This document shows, in pieces, positions 22,433-59,436 of a stretch of 64,000 nt of DNA (position 1 is its first letter; each line of letters opens with the position of its first letter). A model generated the notes under the pieces. That model searched no databases. It was not told the DNA's origin and was given only the letters and a program-made list of their open reading frames with translations. The stretch comes from Neoarius graeffei (lineage: Eukaryota > Chordata > Actinopteri > Siluriformes > Ariidae): NCBI RefSeq assembly GCF_027579695.1, contig NC_083579.1, positions 71,347,371-71,411,370 on the forward strand. Reading direction: 5' to 3'. A program made the translations under genes and the position numbers.

Positions 22433-22535
22433 CGAAATCGTTCACTATTCATTATATAGTGAGTTCGCCATTTTGTCATGCTGTCCGAATGTATAGTGAG
22501 AATTCTTACATGTTATATAGCTAGTGGACTCCTAG

Positions 22536-23216
22536 GCCAAGTTTACATTAGACCGTATCTGTCTCGTTTTCTTCGCGGATGCACTGTCCGTTTACATTAA
22601 AACGCCTGGAAACGCCGGGAAACGGGAATCCGCCAGGGTCCACGTATTCAATCCAGATCGTGTCTGGTCCGGTGCTGTGTAAACATTGAGAATACGCGGA
22701 TACGCTGTGCTGAGCTCTAGCTGGCGTCGTCATTGGACAACGTCACTGTGACATCCACCTTCCTGATTCGCTGGCGTTGGTCATGTGACGCGACTGCTGA
22801 AAAACGGCGCGGACTTCCGCCTTGTATCACCTTTCATTAAAGAGTATAAAAGTATGAAAATACTGCAAATACTGATGCAAATACTGCCCATTGTGTAGTT
22901 ATGATTGTCTTTAGGCTTGCCATCCTTCCACTTGCAAGTGGTAAGTGATGCGCATGCCCGATATGCACTGAGATCACACGCACACAGCGGCTCAGTCCCG
23001 AATCGTGGCTCGTGCGCTTCACTCGCGCGCTCTGTGAGCTGCGCAGGGCCGGAGTGCGCACCCTCCAGAGGGCACTTGCTGTTCAGGGCGGAGTGATTTG
23101 GAGCGCAGGATGCCTGCGGAGCCGAGCGTATCCGTGTATTGGCGTTGCTGTGTGCACGCTAATCGTTTTAAAAACGTTAATCTGATGATCTGCTGATACG
23201 GTCTAATGTAAACCCC
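22536..23216. mobile_element. GTTTACATTAGACCGTATC TIR element, copy 1
   Basis: Left terminal GTTTACATTAGACCGTATC is mirrored by GATACGGTCTAATGTAAAC at the right. It is flanked by CTAG on both sides, suggesting a 3-4 bp target duplication (PIF/Harbinger-like). It is about 94% similar by eye to 33490-34190. No transposase. Confidence 0.85.
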
Positions 23217-23283
23217 ACCCTAGTATCTCACAATGCATCGTGAAAAGTAGTGTACAATCGATGGTCACTAACCAAGCAATATA

Positions 23284-23815
23284 CACACTACCGTTCAAAA
23301 GTTTGGGGTCACTTTGAAATGTCCTTATTTTTGAAAGAAAAGCACTGTTCTTTTCAATGAAGATCACTTTAAACTAATCAGAAATCCACTCTATACATTG
23401 CTAATGTGGTAAATGACTATTCTAGCTGCAAATGTCTGGTTTTTGGTGCAATATCTCCATAGGTGTATAGAGGCCCATTTCCAGCAACTCTCACTCCAGT
23501 GTTCTAATGGTACAATGTGTTTGCTCATTGCCTCAGAAGGCTAATGGATGATTAGAAAACCCTTGTACAATCATGTTAGCACAGCTGAAAACAGTTGAGC
23601 TCTTTAGAGAAGCTATAAAACTGACCTTCCTTTGAGCAGATTGAGTTTCTGGAGCGTCACATTTGTGGGGTCGATTAAATGCTCAAAATGGCCAGAAAAA
23701 TGTCTCGACTATATTTTCTATTCATTTTACAACTTATGGTGGTAAATAAAAGTGTGACTTTTCATGGAAAACACAAAATTGTCTGGGTGACCCCAAACTT
23801 TTGAACAGTAGTGTA
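23284..23815. mobile_element. MITE of the TACACTACCG family (copy 3)
   Basis: Full-length copy with both terminal repeats; the right terminal repeat has one change (GAACAGTAG for GAACGGTAG). Same orientation as copy 2. Confidence 0.88.
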
Positions 23816-25178
23816 CCATCATGCGTTGCAGTCGTACTGAAGGACAAGTGTGTTGGTGTGAACGTACGGAGGAAGGAACGCATGATAAACGGACATTCAA
23901 GTACAATTTAAAAATCTAAAATAGAATAACATAAAATACAAGAATAAAAGATCACGCGCAGAGCGAGGAATTAATCAAAGGCCTCAAACTTGATTTCATA
24001 AAATGCAGCGGCAAAGAAGAAAGTATTCGGCCTTGGTTTCAAAGAACTGAAAGATGCAGCAGACAAAGTACTTTGTATTTATTAACGTCGGAAATACGCT
24101 CAGTATAATATGGATTTATCGCAAAAATACATACATGCATGTGAAAACCCACCAGCCGACTGATTTGGCAGGATTTAATTGTGCGACAGTAACGACGTAA
24201 ATAACGGCGTGACGGATGAGTGTCCAAAAGTGTTTATCAATGAGCTCACTATATAGTCCTCGATATAGTAATTCCCAGAGGTGGACAAAGTCCCCATCTT
24301 CATTACTTAAGTCAAAGTACAGATCCCACTGGTCAAATGTTACTCCGATACAAGTGAAAGTTGTCCAGTCAAATTTTTACTTAAAAGTACAGAAGTACTT
24401 GCTTTTTAAAATACTTAAGTATTGAAAGTACATTTTCTATTAACACATTGTTGTATTATTGCCACAACGCTGACAAAACCTAATGCCGTTACTAAAGACA
24501 GAAATGTGAATTCACACAATGAACGCATGCTGTGCCATCATGGTGGTTTAGCGTTAAGCTAGCTATTCAGTGAAACTCCACCTGACATGCTAGCAAACTC
24601 TTTTCAAACTCGAAATCATATTGTGTAGCTAACGCTACTAGTAAGAGATTTCTACATTGTTTATTTGGCAAGATTATGCTAAAACATATTTCTGAAAGGA
24701 CTTCAGATAAGTTAAAGTTATTCATGTTAGCGTAACTCCATTTTTACATGCTAACTAACGGTGTCCAAGTTAACTAGCTATATGTTAACGTTAGCCATGG
24801 ACAAGGCTACAGCAACTTGGCGGACAAATCCATAGAAAGTCATGTGACTCACCAGACTGCATAGCTACGTTGGCAACGTTATCGCTAGCTCTAAAAGCAC
24901 AGACAACTTCATTGCAAGCTTTCTCTTGGAATAAAACGCTTATATACCTCAATATGCTTCCGCAGGTCGGATGGCGAGTTTTTACAGGCTGTGATGTGGT
25001 TCGTTTTCAGCAAACATTTAAAACGAATCTTTAATCCTTTCAGAAAACTGAACCATGGGTTCTAGGTAAAGCCATGAGTGCGTGCATTTTCCAGAATAAC
25101 CACCACCTTTCATTCTGCCATCAACTGATTGTCTTCAAATAACGCTGTTGCGGAATCATTAAACTTGATTTTATCGTC

Positions 25179-26180
25179 TATAGAGATCTTGCAGTCATGT
25201 GACCGGAAAGTACACAGCCGCCATCTTGTCGGTAAAAAACACCGCTGAATACTGCTGCACTTGTGTACAGAATGGATCAATTTCAACCGACCGACTACAC
25301 GGCTCATTTTTCTAATGAACAGATAACTAGATACATGTCTAAAATAAACGATCTACAGATCAGTGACCCTTATGGCTTACCGGACGGAGTTTTCACGACC
25401 GTGTCAGTGGATTTTGAACTGCCAGAGGTGGAATACCCAGACGTGTATAATTACCTCATTAACTTTCCCTCGCTGTTCAGTGGTGAAGCACTGCGTGCTT
25501 ATAAATCTCTGGACAGTTATCTTTATAGAAATTCAGGATTTGTCAGCGACTCAGATGTGGCATCTTGTAAACAAGAAAATAACAATCCTCATTGGATGGG
25601 TAAGTCACTTAAGTATTGAGTATAGCACTGACCAGCCGATTATAGAATAGAATAAGGTAATTCCAGCTGTAATTCCAAATAGTCCGTCTTGTTTACCATG
25701 GATCTGGCGTTGGAGAGGTAGAGGCTTAGCAGTGGAGATTTGAGTAGCTGTTTTCTGAGCTTAGTCAACAGGCCGGCTCTGCCTGCAGCCTCGCTTTTGC
25801 TTCTGCTCCCGGCGCCGCCTCCTTCGCTTTGCTTCCGATAACAATCCACGGAGACCCCGCTGGTCTCGCTATCTCGTCCGGAATGTTGTGCATGCGGTGG
25901 AAATCGCTACAAACCGTCATTTTCTGCTGGAAACCAATGTCCAGTAAGTCCATACGGTTGTAGTGGATATTGAAGTCCGGTACAGACGAACAACACGCAA
26001 AAATACACACAAAAAACATAAACGTGCACAGATAGGGAGAGCTTGTAGCCGCAGCCGTTGTAGTAGAATTGTATATAGTAGGGTTTTCCAGAAGTAGAAG
26101 GCGGAAATATGGCGTTTGACCGACAAGATGGCGTCTGTCACAATCTGGATCAGCTGTGACGTCACATGCAAGTGCTCCAT
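25179..26180 (+). mobile_element. TATAGAGATCTTGCA element with transposon-protein first exon, copy 1
   Basis: The left end TATAGAGATCTTGCAGTCA is matched imperfectly by TGCAAGTGCTCCAT at the right. Both ends are followed inwards by CACGTGAC/TGACGTCAC-like and GCCATCTTGTCGG blocks. The two copies (see 41521-42539) share exactly these ends, which fixes the boundaries. It is inserted in the hAT copy 24276-26474. Confidence 0.8.
25272..25599 (+). CDS. First exon of a transposon-borne protein (YqaJ-associated type)
   Basis: Open from ATG 25272: MDQFQPTDYTAHFSNEQITR, then YPDVYNYLINFPSLFSGEAL, then RAYKSLDSYLYRNSGFVSDS, ending at a good GTAAGT donor after HWMG (25599/25600). The YNYLI...LRAYKSLDSY block is the signature of the N-terminal module in many fish transposon proteins that continue into a YqaJ exonuclease fold. 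No second exon follows within the element, so this copy cannot make the whole protein. It is an intact exon of about 109 codons, unlike the frameshifted copy at 41614. Confidence 0.55.
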
Positions 26181-26850
26181 AGACGTGACGTGACCCTAGT
26201 GATTACTGATCGGCTGTCTCAGTGTCACCTGGGAATAAACCAATCACGTTTTAGAAAAGAAAAAAACATCCCCTTTCAAAGCTGCTTCATGGTAACAAGT
26301 AACGAGGACCTTGATAGAAATGTAGTGGAGTGAAAAGTACGATATTTGTCTTTCAAATGTAGTGAAGTTAGTCATAAGTTTCCAAAAAAAAATACTGAAG
26401 TAAAGTACAGATACTTAAAAAGTGTACTTAAGTACAGTACTCAAGTAACTGTACTTCGTTACTGTCCACCTCTGGTAATTCGCTCTGTTGGGAGTAGTGA
26501 AATGAGTGATGGCATCTGTCTTATTAATTTCAAGGAGGGTTAAAAAGAAAACCCAAAAACCATAAGGCTGGTAAGTGAATAACTGTTTTGTTTTTTTATA
26601 GCAGCAGGCCCGACTGCGTTCATTTCTTACCGACTCATCAGCTTTTGACTGACAGGCATGAATTACATGATGACGCACTGAGTTTATCTCTTGATCTAGA
26701 GCTGCACCTGAAGCAAGAAAACCATCTTTTAAAACCCATTACAGTGTACTTGTTTGTGTTCAGATTGAATGAACGAATATCTTGCCTGTTCGTTCTTCCA
26801 GGCACTCCTGCTCCGCTCTTCTATGAAGCTGGACTCATTTCCAGGCATCA

Positions 26851-51207
<24,357 letters not shown>

Positions 51208-52110
51208 CAAAAGGTGCTTTTCTACAACTCGTATCATGCTCTGGTCATACCACGGAGGACCTGAACCTCAGCAGGAACGAGGAGACTCGCTGGCATCGCC
51301 ATTGCCTCATTTCCTCTGTGACAGCTATGTGACTGGATTTGGAGTGGGACCTCAAGTATTTCATTCCTCTCATGTGCTTTCTTTGTTCATTGATCTTTTG
51401 TAAATGCAGACTCTCTCCAGTGACCCCAAGGACTAACACTGGTGATTTGTGTAGCAGTTGTTTCGGGGAGATAATGCTTTGAAAAGGGGATGATTAGCAA
51501 AACAGTTAATCACCAAAAAGTCCTATTTAACCTACGTGAACGAATGTTTTATAATAACTGGATGAGGAAAAAAAATGCATGGCTTATTTCTGGGTTGATG
51601 GACTATAATGCATTAGAATGGAACCGTATCTGGATCCAAACGTAATAGTCGTTAAATTTTTCCATTTACTTGTATAAAAGCATTACTTTTAGGGACCTGT
51701 AATTTGTAAGTGATTTTGACAGTGGTTAGCGCCGAACACCTTTTTCGCCCGTAGCGTGTGTAGAATTATGGTTTTGGAGTCGAACACTGGCACAGTCTGA
51801 CCGTGTTTGTTCGAATTAAAAAGGTAGAGGCTACTGTTGTGTGCTCTCATCGTCTGAGGGTATCATTCTGGAATGTATTATACATATGGTCCTAAATATG
51901 AGTTTCACCAAAGTTTGTGGAAATGTTATTTTTGTTTTTGTCTTTGTCTGTCTATTATGATGTTTATAGAATTACCTCTCAACTTTTTGTTAATTTCAAC
52001 ATTCTTTTCTTACAAAAAAAAAAAAAAGCAGAACAGTATCTTGATTGTTTTTGTAATTTGGTTTATAACCAACTTTTAAAGTTCTTGAATAAACGACAAG
52101 CTCCTTTGAG
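51208..52110 (+). other. psen1: psen1 3' untranslated region (inferred)
   Basis: Non-repetitive sequence directly after the stop. A canonical AATAAA lies at 52088-52093, with a T-rich stretch upstream and a GT/T-containing sequence after it. The polyadenylation point is inferred about 15-25 bases downstream. Confidence 0.6.
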
Positions 52111-52660
52111 CACTTTTCCTCCCTCTCCATTGTAATCTGTAATAGGTTCATAGCTAAGCTGGGCTTGAAATGTATTGTAACAGTACAGAAACTACATGCA
52201 TTAAATTCAAAGGATGGCTTCGTCATAAAACAAACAGGTTTGATTGTGTCTATAAACTATTCGGGTAAAAGGTCAGGTAATTCCTGAGTGAGGAATAAAA
52301 ATCCTCATTTCAGACAACCTTCAGCACTCGTCCTCAAATATACAACTACCTCTGTAGGCTGAGTCACTCTGATTTATTTATCCTAAGGGCCTGGCAGACT
52401 ACAGGAACAATACAAGAACTCCATGGATACTGGAGCTTTGGTGTTCTGTGTACCTCCTTCCTGGTATACCTGAATGACGCTGGCAGATTGCTCAGCTGTG
52501 AGAAGGTATTAGTGATCACCATGTGGACCACGAGCCTGGGCAAGCAGCAACATTACTAAATCTCTATTGTGATAGTATTATAAGCTTCATGTTTAGCTTT
52601 TATTGAAGGCCTTTCTATTCCATTTGACTGCCCCACCTGTGATCAGCAGTGATCTAAGAC
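52111..52660. other. Intergenic, no supported feature
   Basis: Non-coding sequence downstream of psen1; an ATTAAA at 52200 could be an alternative polyadenylation signal. Confidence 0.35.
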
Positions 52661-54129
52661 CAGAGTCTTAGTAACGAAGTACATTTACATGAGTACTGTA
52701 CTTAAGTACACGTTTTAAGTATCTGTACTTTTTTTTTTTTTTGGTAACTTCTGACTTTAACTTCACTACGTTTGAAAGACAAATATCGTACTTTTCACTC
52801 CACTACATTTCTATCAAGGTCCTCGTTACTATGAAGCAGCTTTGAAAGTGGATGTTTTTTTTCTTTTCCCAGGTTGATACTGAGACAGACTATCAGTAAT
52901 CACTAGGGTCACATCACGTCCATAGACTATAAAATCAAGTTGAATTATTTCTCCAGAGCATTCATTGAACACGATCAGTTGATGGCGGAATGGAAGGAGG
53001 TGGTTCTTCTGGAGAACGCACGCACAAATGTTTGCTTTGTTCGCCGAAAACGAACCACATCACGGCCTACAAAAACTCGCCGTCTGACCTGCGGAAGAAT
53101 ATTGAGGTGTGTAAACGTTTTATTCCAAGAGAAAGCTTGCAACGAAGTTGTCTGTGCTTTTAGAGCTAGCGATAACGTTGCAATAGCTATGCAGTCTGGG
53201 TAGTCAAATGACTTTCTATGGATTTGCCCATCAAGTTGCCGTAGCCTTGTCCGTTGCTAACGTTAACACACAGCTAGTTAACTTAGATACTGTTAGTTAG
53301 CATGTCAGAATGGAGTTATGCTAACATGAATAACGTTAACTTATCTGAAGTCCTTTCGGAACTATGTTTTCGCATAATATTGCCAAATAAACCAACAATG
53401 TAGAAATCTTGGGCGGCATGGTGGTGTAGTGGTTAGTGCTGTCGCCTCACAGCAAGAAGGTCCTGGGTTCGAGGGCCTTTCTGTGCGGAGTTTGCATGTT
53501 CTCCCCATGTCCGCGTGGGTTTCCTCCGGGTGCTCCGGTTTCCCCCACAGTCCAAAGACATGCAGGTTAGGTTAACTGGTGACTCTAAATTGACCGTAGG
53601 AGTGAATGTGAGTGTGAATGGTTGTCTGTGTCTATGTGTCAGCCCTGTGATGACCTGGCGACTTGTCCAGGGTGTACCCCACCTTTCGCCCGTAGTCAGC
53701 TGGGATAGGCTCCAGCTTGTCTGCGACCCTGTAGAAGGATAAAGCGGCTAGAGATGAGAGATGTAGAAATCTTTCTTTCTTTTCTAGTAGCGTGAGTTAC
53801 CCAATATGTGTTTGAAAAGCGTTTGCGAGCATGTCAGGTGGAGCGTCACTGACTGACTAGCTTAATATTAAACCACCATGATGCACAGCATGCGTTCATT
53901 TTGTGAATTCACATTTCTGTCTTTCGTAACAGCATGAGGTTTTGTAAGCGTTGTGGCAATAATACAACGATGCGTTGACAAATGTACTTTTAATACTTAA
54001 GTATTTTTAAAAGCAAGTACTTGAGTAAAAATTTGACTGGACAACTTTCACTTGGATCGGAGTAACATTTGACCAGTGGGATCTGTACTTTGACTTAAGT
54101 AATGAAGATGGGTACGTTGTCCACCTCTG
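52661..54129. mobile_element. hAT-type CAGAGGTGG element, copy 3 (with SINE inserted)
   Basis: The left end is degraded (CAGAGTCTTAGTAACG), the right TCCACCTCTG intact; flanks TCTAAGAC/TCTAACGC agree in six of eight. The body matches 2864-4048 in the same orientation and is interrupted by the SINE at 53411-53760. Confidence 0.82.
53411..53760 (+). mobile_element. tRNA-derived SINE, copy 4
   Basis: Complete plus-strand copy from GGGCGGCATGGTGGTGTAGT to GGCTAGAGATGAGAG. Flanked by ATGTAGAAATCTT (53398-53410 and 53761-53773). The uninterrupted hAT copy 1 has a single ATGTAGAAATCTT near 3702-3714, proving the empty site. Confidence 0.95.
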
Positions 54130-54418
54130 TCTAACGCACAGCTGAATGAACCTTTAAGCAACCACAGAGCATCAAGAATGCCTTGAAGACTAAGGTGAGG
54201 TTAGCATAGCAAATTAGCACATCAAAGTGGCAGTCTGAATATCGAAAGCACATTTTATCCAAATCAATTTTGAATGGTTGAATTAAATGCTGTGCTTTTA
54301 GTATTATTTTGAGAACCCTGGTTAGGTATAATGCACCACAGAGTGTTTTTTGAAAGCTGTGGAAGTTTTTCATGATGGTTGTAAAGAGGCCTCATGAGCG
54401 GAGTATGAGTGGATTATA

Positions 54419-56008
54419 CAACCCCGATTCCAAAAAAGTTGGGGCAAATTATAAATAAAAATGGAATGCAATGATGTGGAAGTTTCAAAATTCCATATTT
54501 TATTCAGAATAGAACATAGATGACACATCAAATGTTTAAACTGAGAAAATGTATCATTTAAAGAGAAAAATTAGATGATTTTTACATTTCATGACACCAC
54601 CACATCTCAAAAAAGTTGGGACAAGGCCATGTTTACCACTGTGAGACATCCCCTTTTCTCTTTACAACAGTCTGTAAACGTCTGGGGACTGAGGAGACAA
54701 GTTGCTCAAGTTTAGGGATAGGAATGTTAACCCATTCTTGTCTAATGTAGGATTCTAGCTGCTCAACTGTCTTGGGTCTTTTTTTGTCGTATCTTCCGTT
54801 TTATGATGCGCCAAATGTTTTCTATGGGTGAAAGATCTGGACTGCAGGCTGGCCAGTTCAGTACCCGGACCCTTCTTCTACGCAGCCATGATGCTGTAAT
54901 TGATGCAGTATGTGGTTTGGCATTGTCATGTTGGAAAATGCAAGGTCTTCCCTGAAAGAGACGTCGTCTGGATGGGAGCATATGTTGCTCTAGAACCTGG
55001 ATATACCTTTCAGCATTGATGGTGTCTTTCCAGATGTGTAAGCTGCCCATGCCACATGCACTAATGCAACCCCATACCATCAGAGATGCAGGCTTCTGAA
55101 CTGAGCGCTGATAACTTGGGTCGTCCTTCTCCTCTTTAGTCCGAATGACACGGCGTCCCTGATTTCCATAAAGAACTTCAAATTTTGATTTGTCTGACCA
55201 CAGAACAGTTTTCCACTTTGCCACAGTCCATTTTAAATGAGCCTTGGCCCAGAGAAGACATCTGCGCTTCTGGATCATGTTTAGATACGGCTGCTTCTTT
55301 GAACTATAGAGTTTTAGCTGGCGACGGCAGATGGCACGGTGAATTGTGTTCACAGATAATGTTCTCTGGAAATATTCCTGAGCTCATTTTGTGATTTCCA
55401 ATACAGAAGCATGCCTGTATGTGATGCAGTGCCGTCTAAGGGCCTGAAGATCACGGGCACCCAGTCTGGTTTTCCGGCCTTGACCCTTACGCACAGAGAT
55501 TCTTCCAGATTCTCTGAATCTTTTGATGATATTATGCACTGTAGATATGTTCAAACTCTTTGCAATTTTACACTGTCGAACTCCTTTCTGATATTGCTCC
55601 ACTATTTGTTGGCGCAGAATTAGGGGGATTGGTGATCCTCTTCCCATCTTTACTTCTGAGAGCCGCTGCCACTCCAAGATGCTCTTTTTATACCCAGTCA
55701 TGTTAATGACCTATTGCCAATTGACCTAATGAGTTGCAATTTGGTCCTCCAGCTGTTCCTTTTTTGTACCTTTAACTTTTCCAGCCTCTTATTGCCCCGT
55801 CCCAACTTTTTTGAGATGTGTTGCTGTCATGAAATTTCAAATGAGCCAATATTTGGCATGAAATTTCAAAATGTCTCACTTTTGACATTTGATATGTTGT
55901 CTATGTTCTATTGTGAATACAGTATCAGTTTTTGAGATTTGTAAATTATTGCATTCCGTTTTTATTTACAATTTGTACTTTTTCCCAACTTTTTTGGAAT
56001 CGGGGTTG
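54419..56008 (-). mobile_element. Tc1-like transposon, full length (ACCCCGATTCCAAAAAAG ends)
   Basis: Inverted ends CAACCCCGATTCCAAAAAAG and CTTTTTTGGAATCGGGGTTG-like, flanked by TA (54417-54418 and 56009-56010). Inner direct motifs AAAAAAGTTGGG recur about 180 bp from each end. Contains a minus-strand transposase with few lesions. Confidence 0.92.
54690..55701 (-). pseudogene. Tc1-like DDE transposase with one nonsense codon and one late frameshift
   Basis: Minus strand from about 55701: VKMGRGSPIPLILRQQIVEQ, helix-turn-helix QCKIAKSLNISTVHNIIKRF and the basic hinge RKGQGRKTRLGARDLQALRR. A single TGA near 55383 (after LEITK) interrupts the frame, which then continues in phase: [16 protein letters not shown] (first Asp), [20 protein letters not shown] (second Asp), [20 protein letters not shown] (Glu). 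A one-base shift in an A-run near 54784 truncates the C-terminus (KTQDS). All three catalytic residues remain. Confidence 0.9.
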
Positions 56009-56010
56009 TA

Positions 56011-56971
56011 GATGAGTAAACAGCAAATGGAAAAGATCAGACTTTGACTTTTTGCACTTTTTATATATGCCATGTGGCCTGTCATTTTTCCACTTTGTAC
56101 TTTATTTTTAGTTTTAGGCCAGATGAAGCAACAATTTATCTGTACCAGTTCATACCTGTTGCCCATTTGTGAGCACGCAGGATGAAGTTTACAAACGTCA
56201 TTACAGGACAATTATCTAATCTGATTTAAAATGGCTACCATGAAACTTGCGTATGCAACACTGATTGCCTAAGGAATGGAACAAGACTTACCATTAAAAA
56301 ACGATCCCATGCGTGTTAACCGAACACACAGATCCACTAGAAAAGCAGCAACTGTTGTCTTTTCCTGCAAGGAAAAAGTTAACAGAATCAACTCTAGAGA
56401 CCTCTGAAAACTGGAGAAAACCTCATCCTGCTTTCCTTTTCATCTGACCTGTGATTTTTTTTTTTTTTAATAGGCACATAATGAGCCTCTCCCAGAGGCA
56501 AAAGCAGATCCACCTTTCAGTCACCAGGCCTCCTAAAATCTGTCTTTAGGCCACAGCACACATGCTGATGGCATGACTTAACCTCGAGTGGCTTAATGCT
56601 ACTAAAAACATCTATTTTCACTTACCACTAACTCTCCTAAAAGCAGCTGGAGCTGGCACCCTTGTGTTAAAAAAGGGAGCCGCTTTTGGAAACGGATGGT
56701 AATATTTTCCTTCCCATAGTCTCCATTGTGTCTTCAGTGGTTTCCTTTTGAAAACTGTGTCTACGTATGGATGCATAGTACAGTGGCTCGGTATATATGT
56801 TGAAGTAGATTGTTTTTGCATGTAGATGTGGGATTTGAAAAAGAGTATGCAGTATGGTTTCAGTTACTCCTTTGATAAAATGTGTGTTGGTGAAAGTGAT
56901 CCAGTAATGGTCCCAAATTAGTTCTCAGTTTACAAAGTGTGACTTGATTTCACTGGTGCTGTCTTGTGGCC
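56011..56971. other. Intergenic, no supported feature
   Basis: Nearly 1 kb of non-coding sequence; a T-run lies at 56456-56468. Short frames lack any recognisable motif. Confidence 0.4.
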
Positions 56972-57343
56972 ATCTCATCTCATTATCTCTAGCCGCTTTA
57001 TCCTTCTACAGGGTCGCAGGCACGCTGGAGCCTATCCCAGCTGACTATGGGCGAAAGGCGGGGTACACCCTGGACAAGTCGCCAGGTCATCACAGGGCTG
57101 ACACATAGACACAGACAACCATCCACACTCACATTCACACCTACGGTCAATTTAGAGTCACCAGTTAACCTAACCTGCATGTCTTTGGGCTGTGGGGGAA
57201 ACCGGAGCACCCGGAGGAAACCCACGCGGACACGGGAAGAACATGCAAACTCCGCACAGAAAGGCCCTCGCCGGCCACGGGGCTCGAACCCGGACCTTCT
57301 TGCTGTGAGGCGACAGCGCTAACCACTACACCACCGTGCCGCC
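56972..57343 (-). mobile_element. tRNA-derived SINE, copy 5
   Basis: Minus-strand copy of the 11300 family, flanked by TCTTGTGGCC (left copy ending 56971, right about 57348-57357). Confidence 0.9.
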
Positions 57344-57533
57344 CCATCTTGTGGCCGTGTCGGTTCTAATTGCTCTTCATTTTGCAGATGAATGAATCAA
57401 AGAGCTCTAATTCCATTGCATGATTTTGGTGTTTTCGGGACAGTTGTATCGATAGACGAGTGAAAAATGTTTGCATACCAACTAGAAGACATTTATTGTG
57501 TGTTCGGTTTGGGATACTGTAAAGTAAGATATT

Positions 57534-58941
57534 ATTGAGGTATTTCACCCACGTGACCAAGTCACGTGACGCAGCCATTTTGGACGGCACGCTTAAGTCC
57601 TTCAGTGCAAGGCTGTATGAGATGGTGGAGACCTTTGCACATTTTAACAAGAAAGTAAGCTGTGATTCGTGTTAAATTGGATCTGTCTTTTATCACAAAC
57701 ACTGTACCCAGCCTTGGTATGGAGCCCTGTTTGTTTATTTCTATGTCCCGTTTCTTTCTAGCCTCTGTTATTGCGTTTTATGTCTGATGTCTGCTACATG
57801 CAACCCTAGACAAATCAACACTGCCTTGTTTCACTGCTCAGATGGGTTAACAAACACTGACCCATTTACTTTTTGCTATATATTTTATTAAAATTGCGTT
57901 AACTGATAAACTAACCTGAAATGAAATGATCACTGCAAAGTCTGGAGTACGCTGTTGGCTCCCAATCCTGTCTCTTCACAGCTGCAATCCGTTTGGCCCT
58001 CTTGTCTGGGTCAGTAGGAAACCGGTAGTGATGTGTCGGTTGCGAACGATCCGGTTCAAAGAGCCGGCTCTTTGAAGTGAACGACGGGAGCCGGCTCTTC
58101 GGTGGGAGCCGAATTAGTTTTTTGTCCTTGGGTGCCTCAGAGAGAGAGAGAGACTTTCACAAAAAAAGTTGCTGTCCGATTACATCTTTGTGTTGTCTAT
58201 TACCATTCAAAGGAAAAAAAGTAGCATGGTGTACGCCTACTTTTTTTGGTTGGGGGGGTTGATGTCATTCACAGCTGCGAAAATACGAAAATTGGTGTAA
58301 TGCTCAAAGCTGTGGAGCGCAGGGGAGAGGAGTCTGTGAGGCACCTGAGGAGGGGAAAATCAGCTGTGTATTTTATATTGGTAATATAACACAGTTTTGC
58401 ATTATGTTTGTGAGAAAATAATTTATTAATTGGTAAGTAAGTTTTATTTCTATAGCTAGAACATTGTTACACTGCTATACTTTACAAAGCTTTATAATGG
58501 CTACAAAAACAAAAAAATAAAATGGAAAACGTCCTATTGATAAAATATAAATAATAATGTAATTAATTAACTAGTTAATTGCAGAAATTAAATCAAAAAT
58601 AAAATCTCGGGAGCCGAAAGAGCCGGCTCCTTATAGTAAGAAGAGCCAAAAGAGCCGGCTCCCGAAAAAGAGCCGAAATTCCCATCACTAGAAACGGGTA
58701 AAAGGAGCGTCCTGCACGCTGTCCCTGTCTGTTGTGGCAGCCCACAGCACAACAAGCAAACACCATGGTTATTTATAGAGTGCTTACTGACAAATTAATC
58801 TATTCTAGGTGTCTGTAACACGTTTTTTTTTTCAAGCTGGTTCTCCCTCTCTGTCTGCAGCGTTAGTATGTAGCTTGACGTTCAAAACGGCGGACACCGG
58901 GGCATCACGTGACCCTGTGATGTCAGGTGAAATACCTCAAT
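57534..58941. mobile_element. DNA element with ATTGAGGTATTTCACC ends and CACGTGAC inner motifs
   Basis: Left ATTGAGGTATTTCACC is mirrored by GGTGAAATACCTCAAT. Inside, CACGTGACCAAGTCACGTGA and GCAGCCATTTTGGAC on the left mirror GTTCAAAACGGCGGAC and GCATCACGTGACCCTGTGAT on the right. This is the same layout as 19836-21122. It is disrupted by the hAT element at 58026-58690 and encodes no recognisable protein. Confidence 0.75.
58026..58690. mobile_element. hAT-type element (TAGTGATG ends, AGAGCCGGCTC motifs)
   Basis: Ends TAGTGATG and CATCACTA; flanking 8-mers GAAACCGG (58018-58025) and GAAACGGG (58691-58698) agree in seven of eight. Many AGAGCCGGCTC motifs sit within 100 bp of each end, typical of hAT subterminal binding sites. 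Non-autonomous. Confidence 0.85.
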
Positions 58942-59232
58942 TAGTGGAAAAATAAAAATGTGGATCTCCTTGTACATATCCTGGCAGCCTGCTTGTTCAG
59001 TCTTTGTCATTTGCCCTTAAAATATCCGTTATAAACTGATATGTTGGTTTTTGCCTTGAGAATTTCTTTCTTTCTTTCTTTCTACCACAGATGCATACTT
59101 TTTTTGGCCACACGAAAATGTTTCTGGACCTCTGACCATCGCTCCCATATGTGGTTTTTCCCCAAACTGTTGTCACAAACTTCAAAACCCACAATTATGT
59201 ATTATGTTTGTGTATGCGAAACATAATGTGTA

Positions 59233-59415
59233 GGGGAAGCCATGGTCTAATGGTTAGAGAAGCAGCTTTCGGACCAAAAGATTGCCAGTTTGATTCCCTG
59301 GACCAGCAGGAATGGCTGAAGGGCCCTTGACCAAGGCACCCAACCCCCCAACTGCTCCTCAGGCACCTCTGGGTATGTTGCCTGTCACTCTGGGTAAGGC
59401 TCAGACCTTTGTGCA
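59233..59415 (+). mobile_element. tRNA-derived SINE of a fourth family, copy 1
   Basis: The head GGGGAAGCCATGGTCTAATG with GGTTAGAGAAGCAGCTTTCG and a B-box-like GTTTGATTCCC is tRNA-like. The body (CCTTGACCAAGGCACCCAAC) is shared with 63687-63860. Confidence 0.75.
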
Positions 59416-59436
59416 TGACAGTGTCACGGTGCACAA

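Larger units (their letters stand above)
24276..26474. mobile_element. hAT-type CAGAGGTGG element, copy 2 (reverse orientation)
   Basis: Ends CAGAGGTGGACA and TCCACCTCTG. The flanking 8-mers GTAATTCC (24268-24275) and GTAATTCG (26475-26482) match in seven of eight positions. The body matches copy 1 at 2864-4048 in reverse complement and is split by the 25179-26180 insertion. Confidence 0.85.
22433..26510. mobile_element. CTATATAG-type DNA element disrupted by three nested insertions
   Basis: The ends (22440-22530, TATATAGTGAG...GCCATTTTGTCA; and 26475-26510, GTAATTCGCTC...GGGAGTAGTGAA) and the internal part 23950-24275 match 44176-44590. Nested inside are a GTTTACATTAGACCG element (22536-23216), the MITE copy 23284-23815 and the hAT copy 24276-26474, which itself contains 25179-26180. 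The parent element is non-autonomous. The outer boundaries are approximate. Confidence 0.7.
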
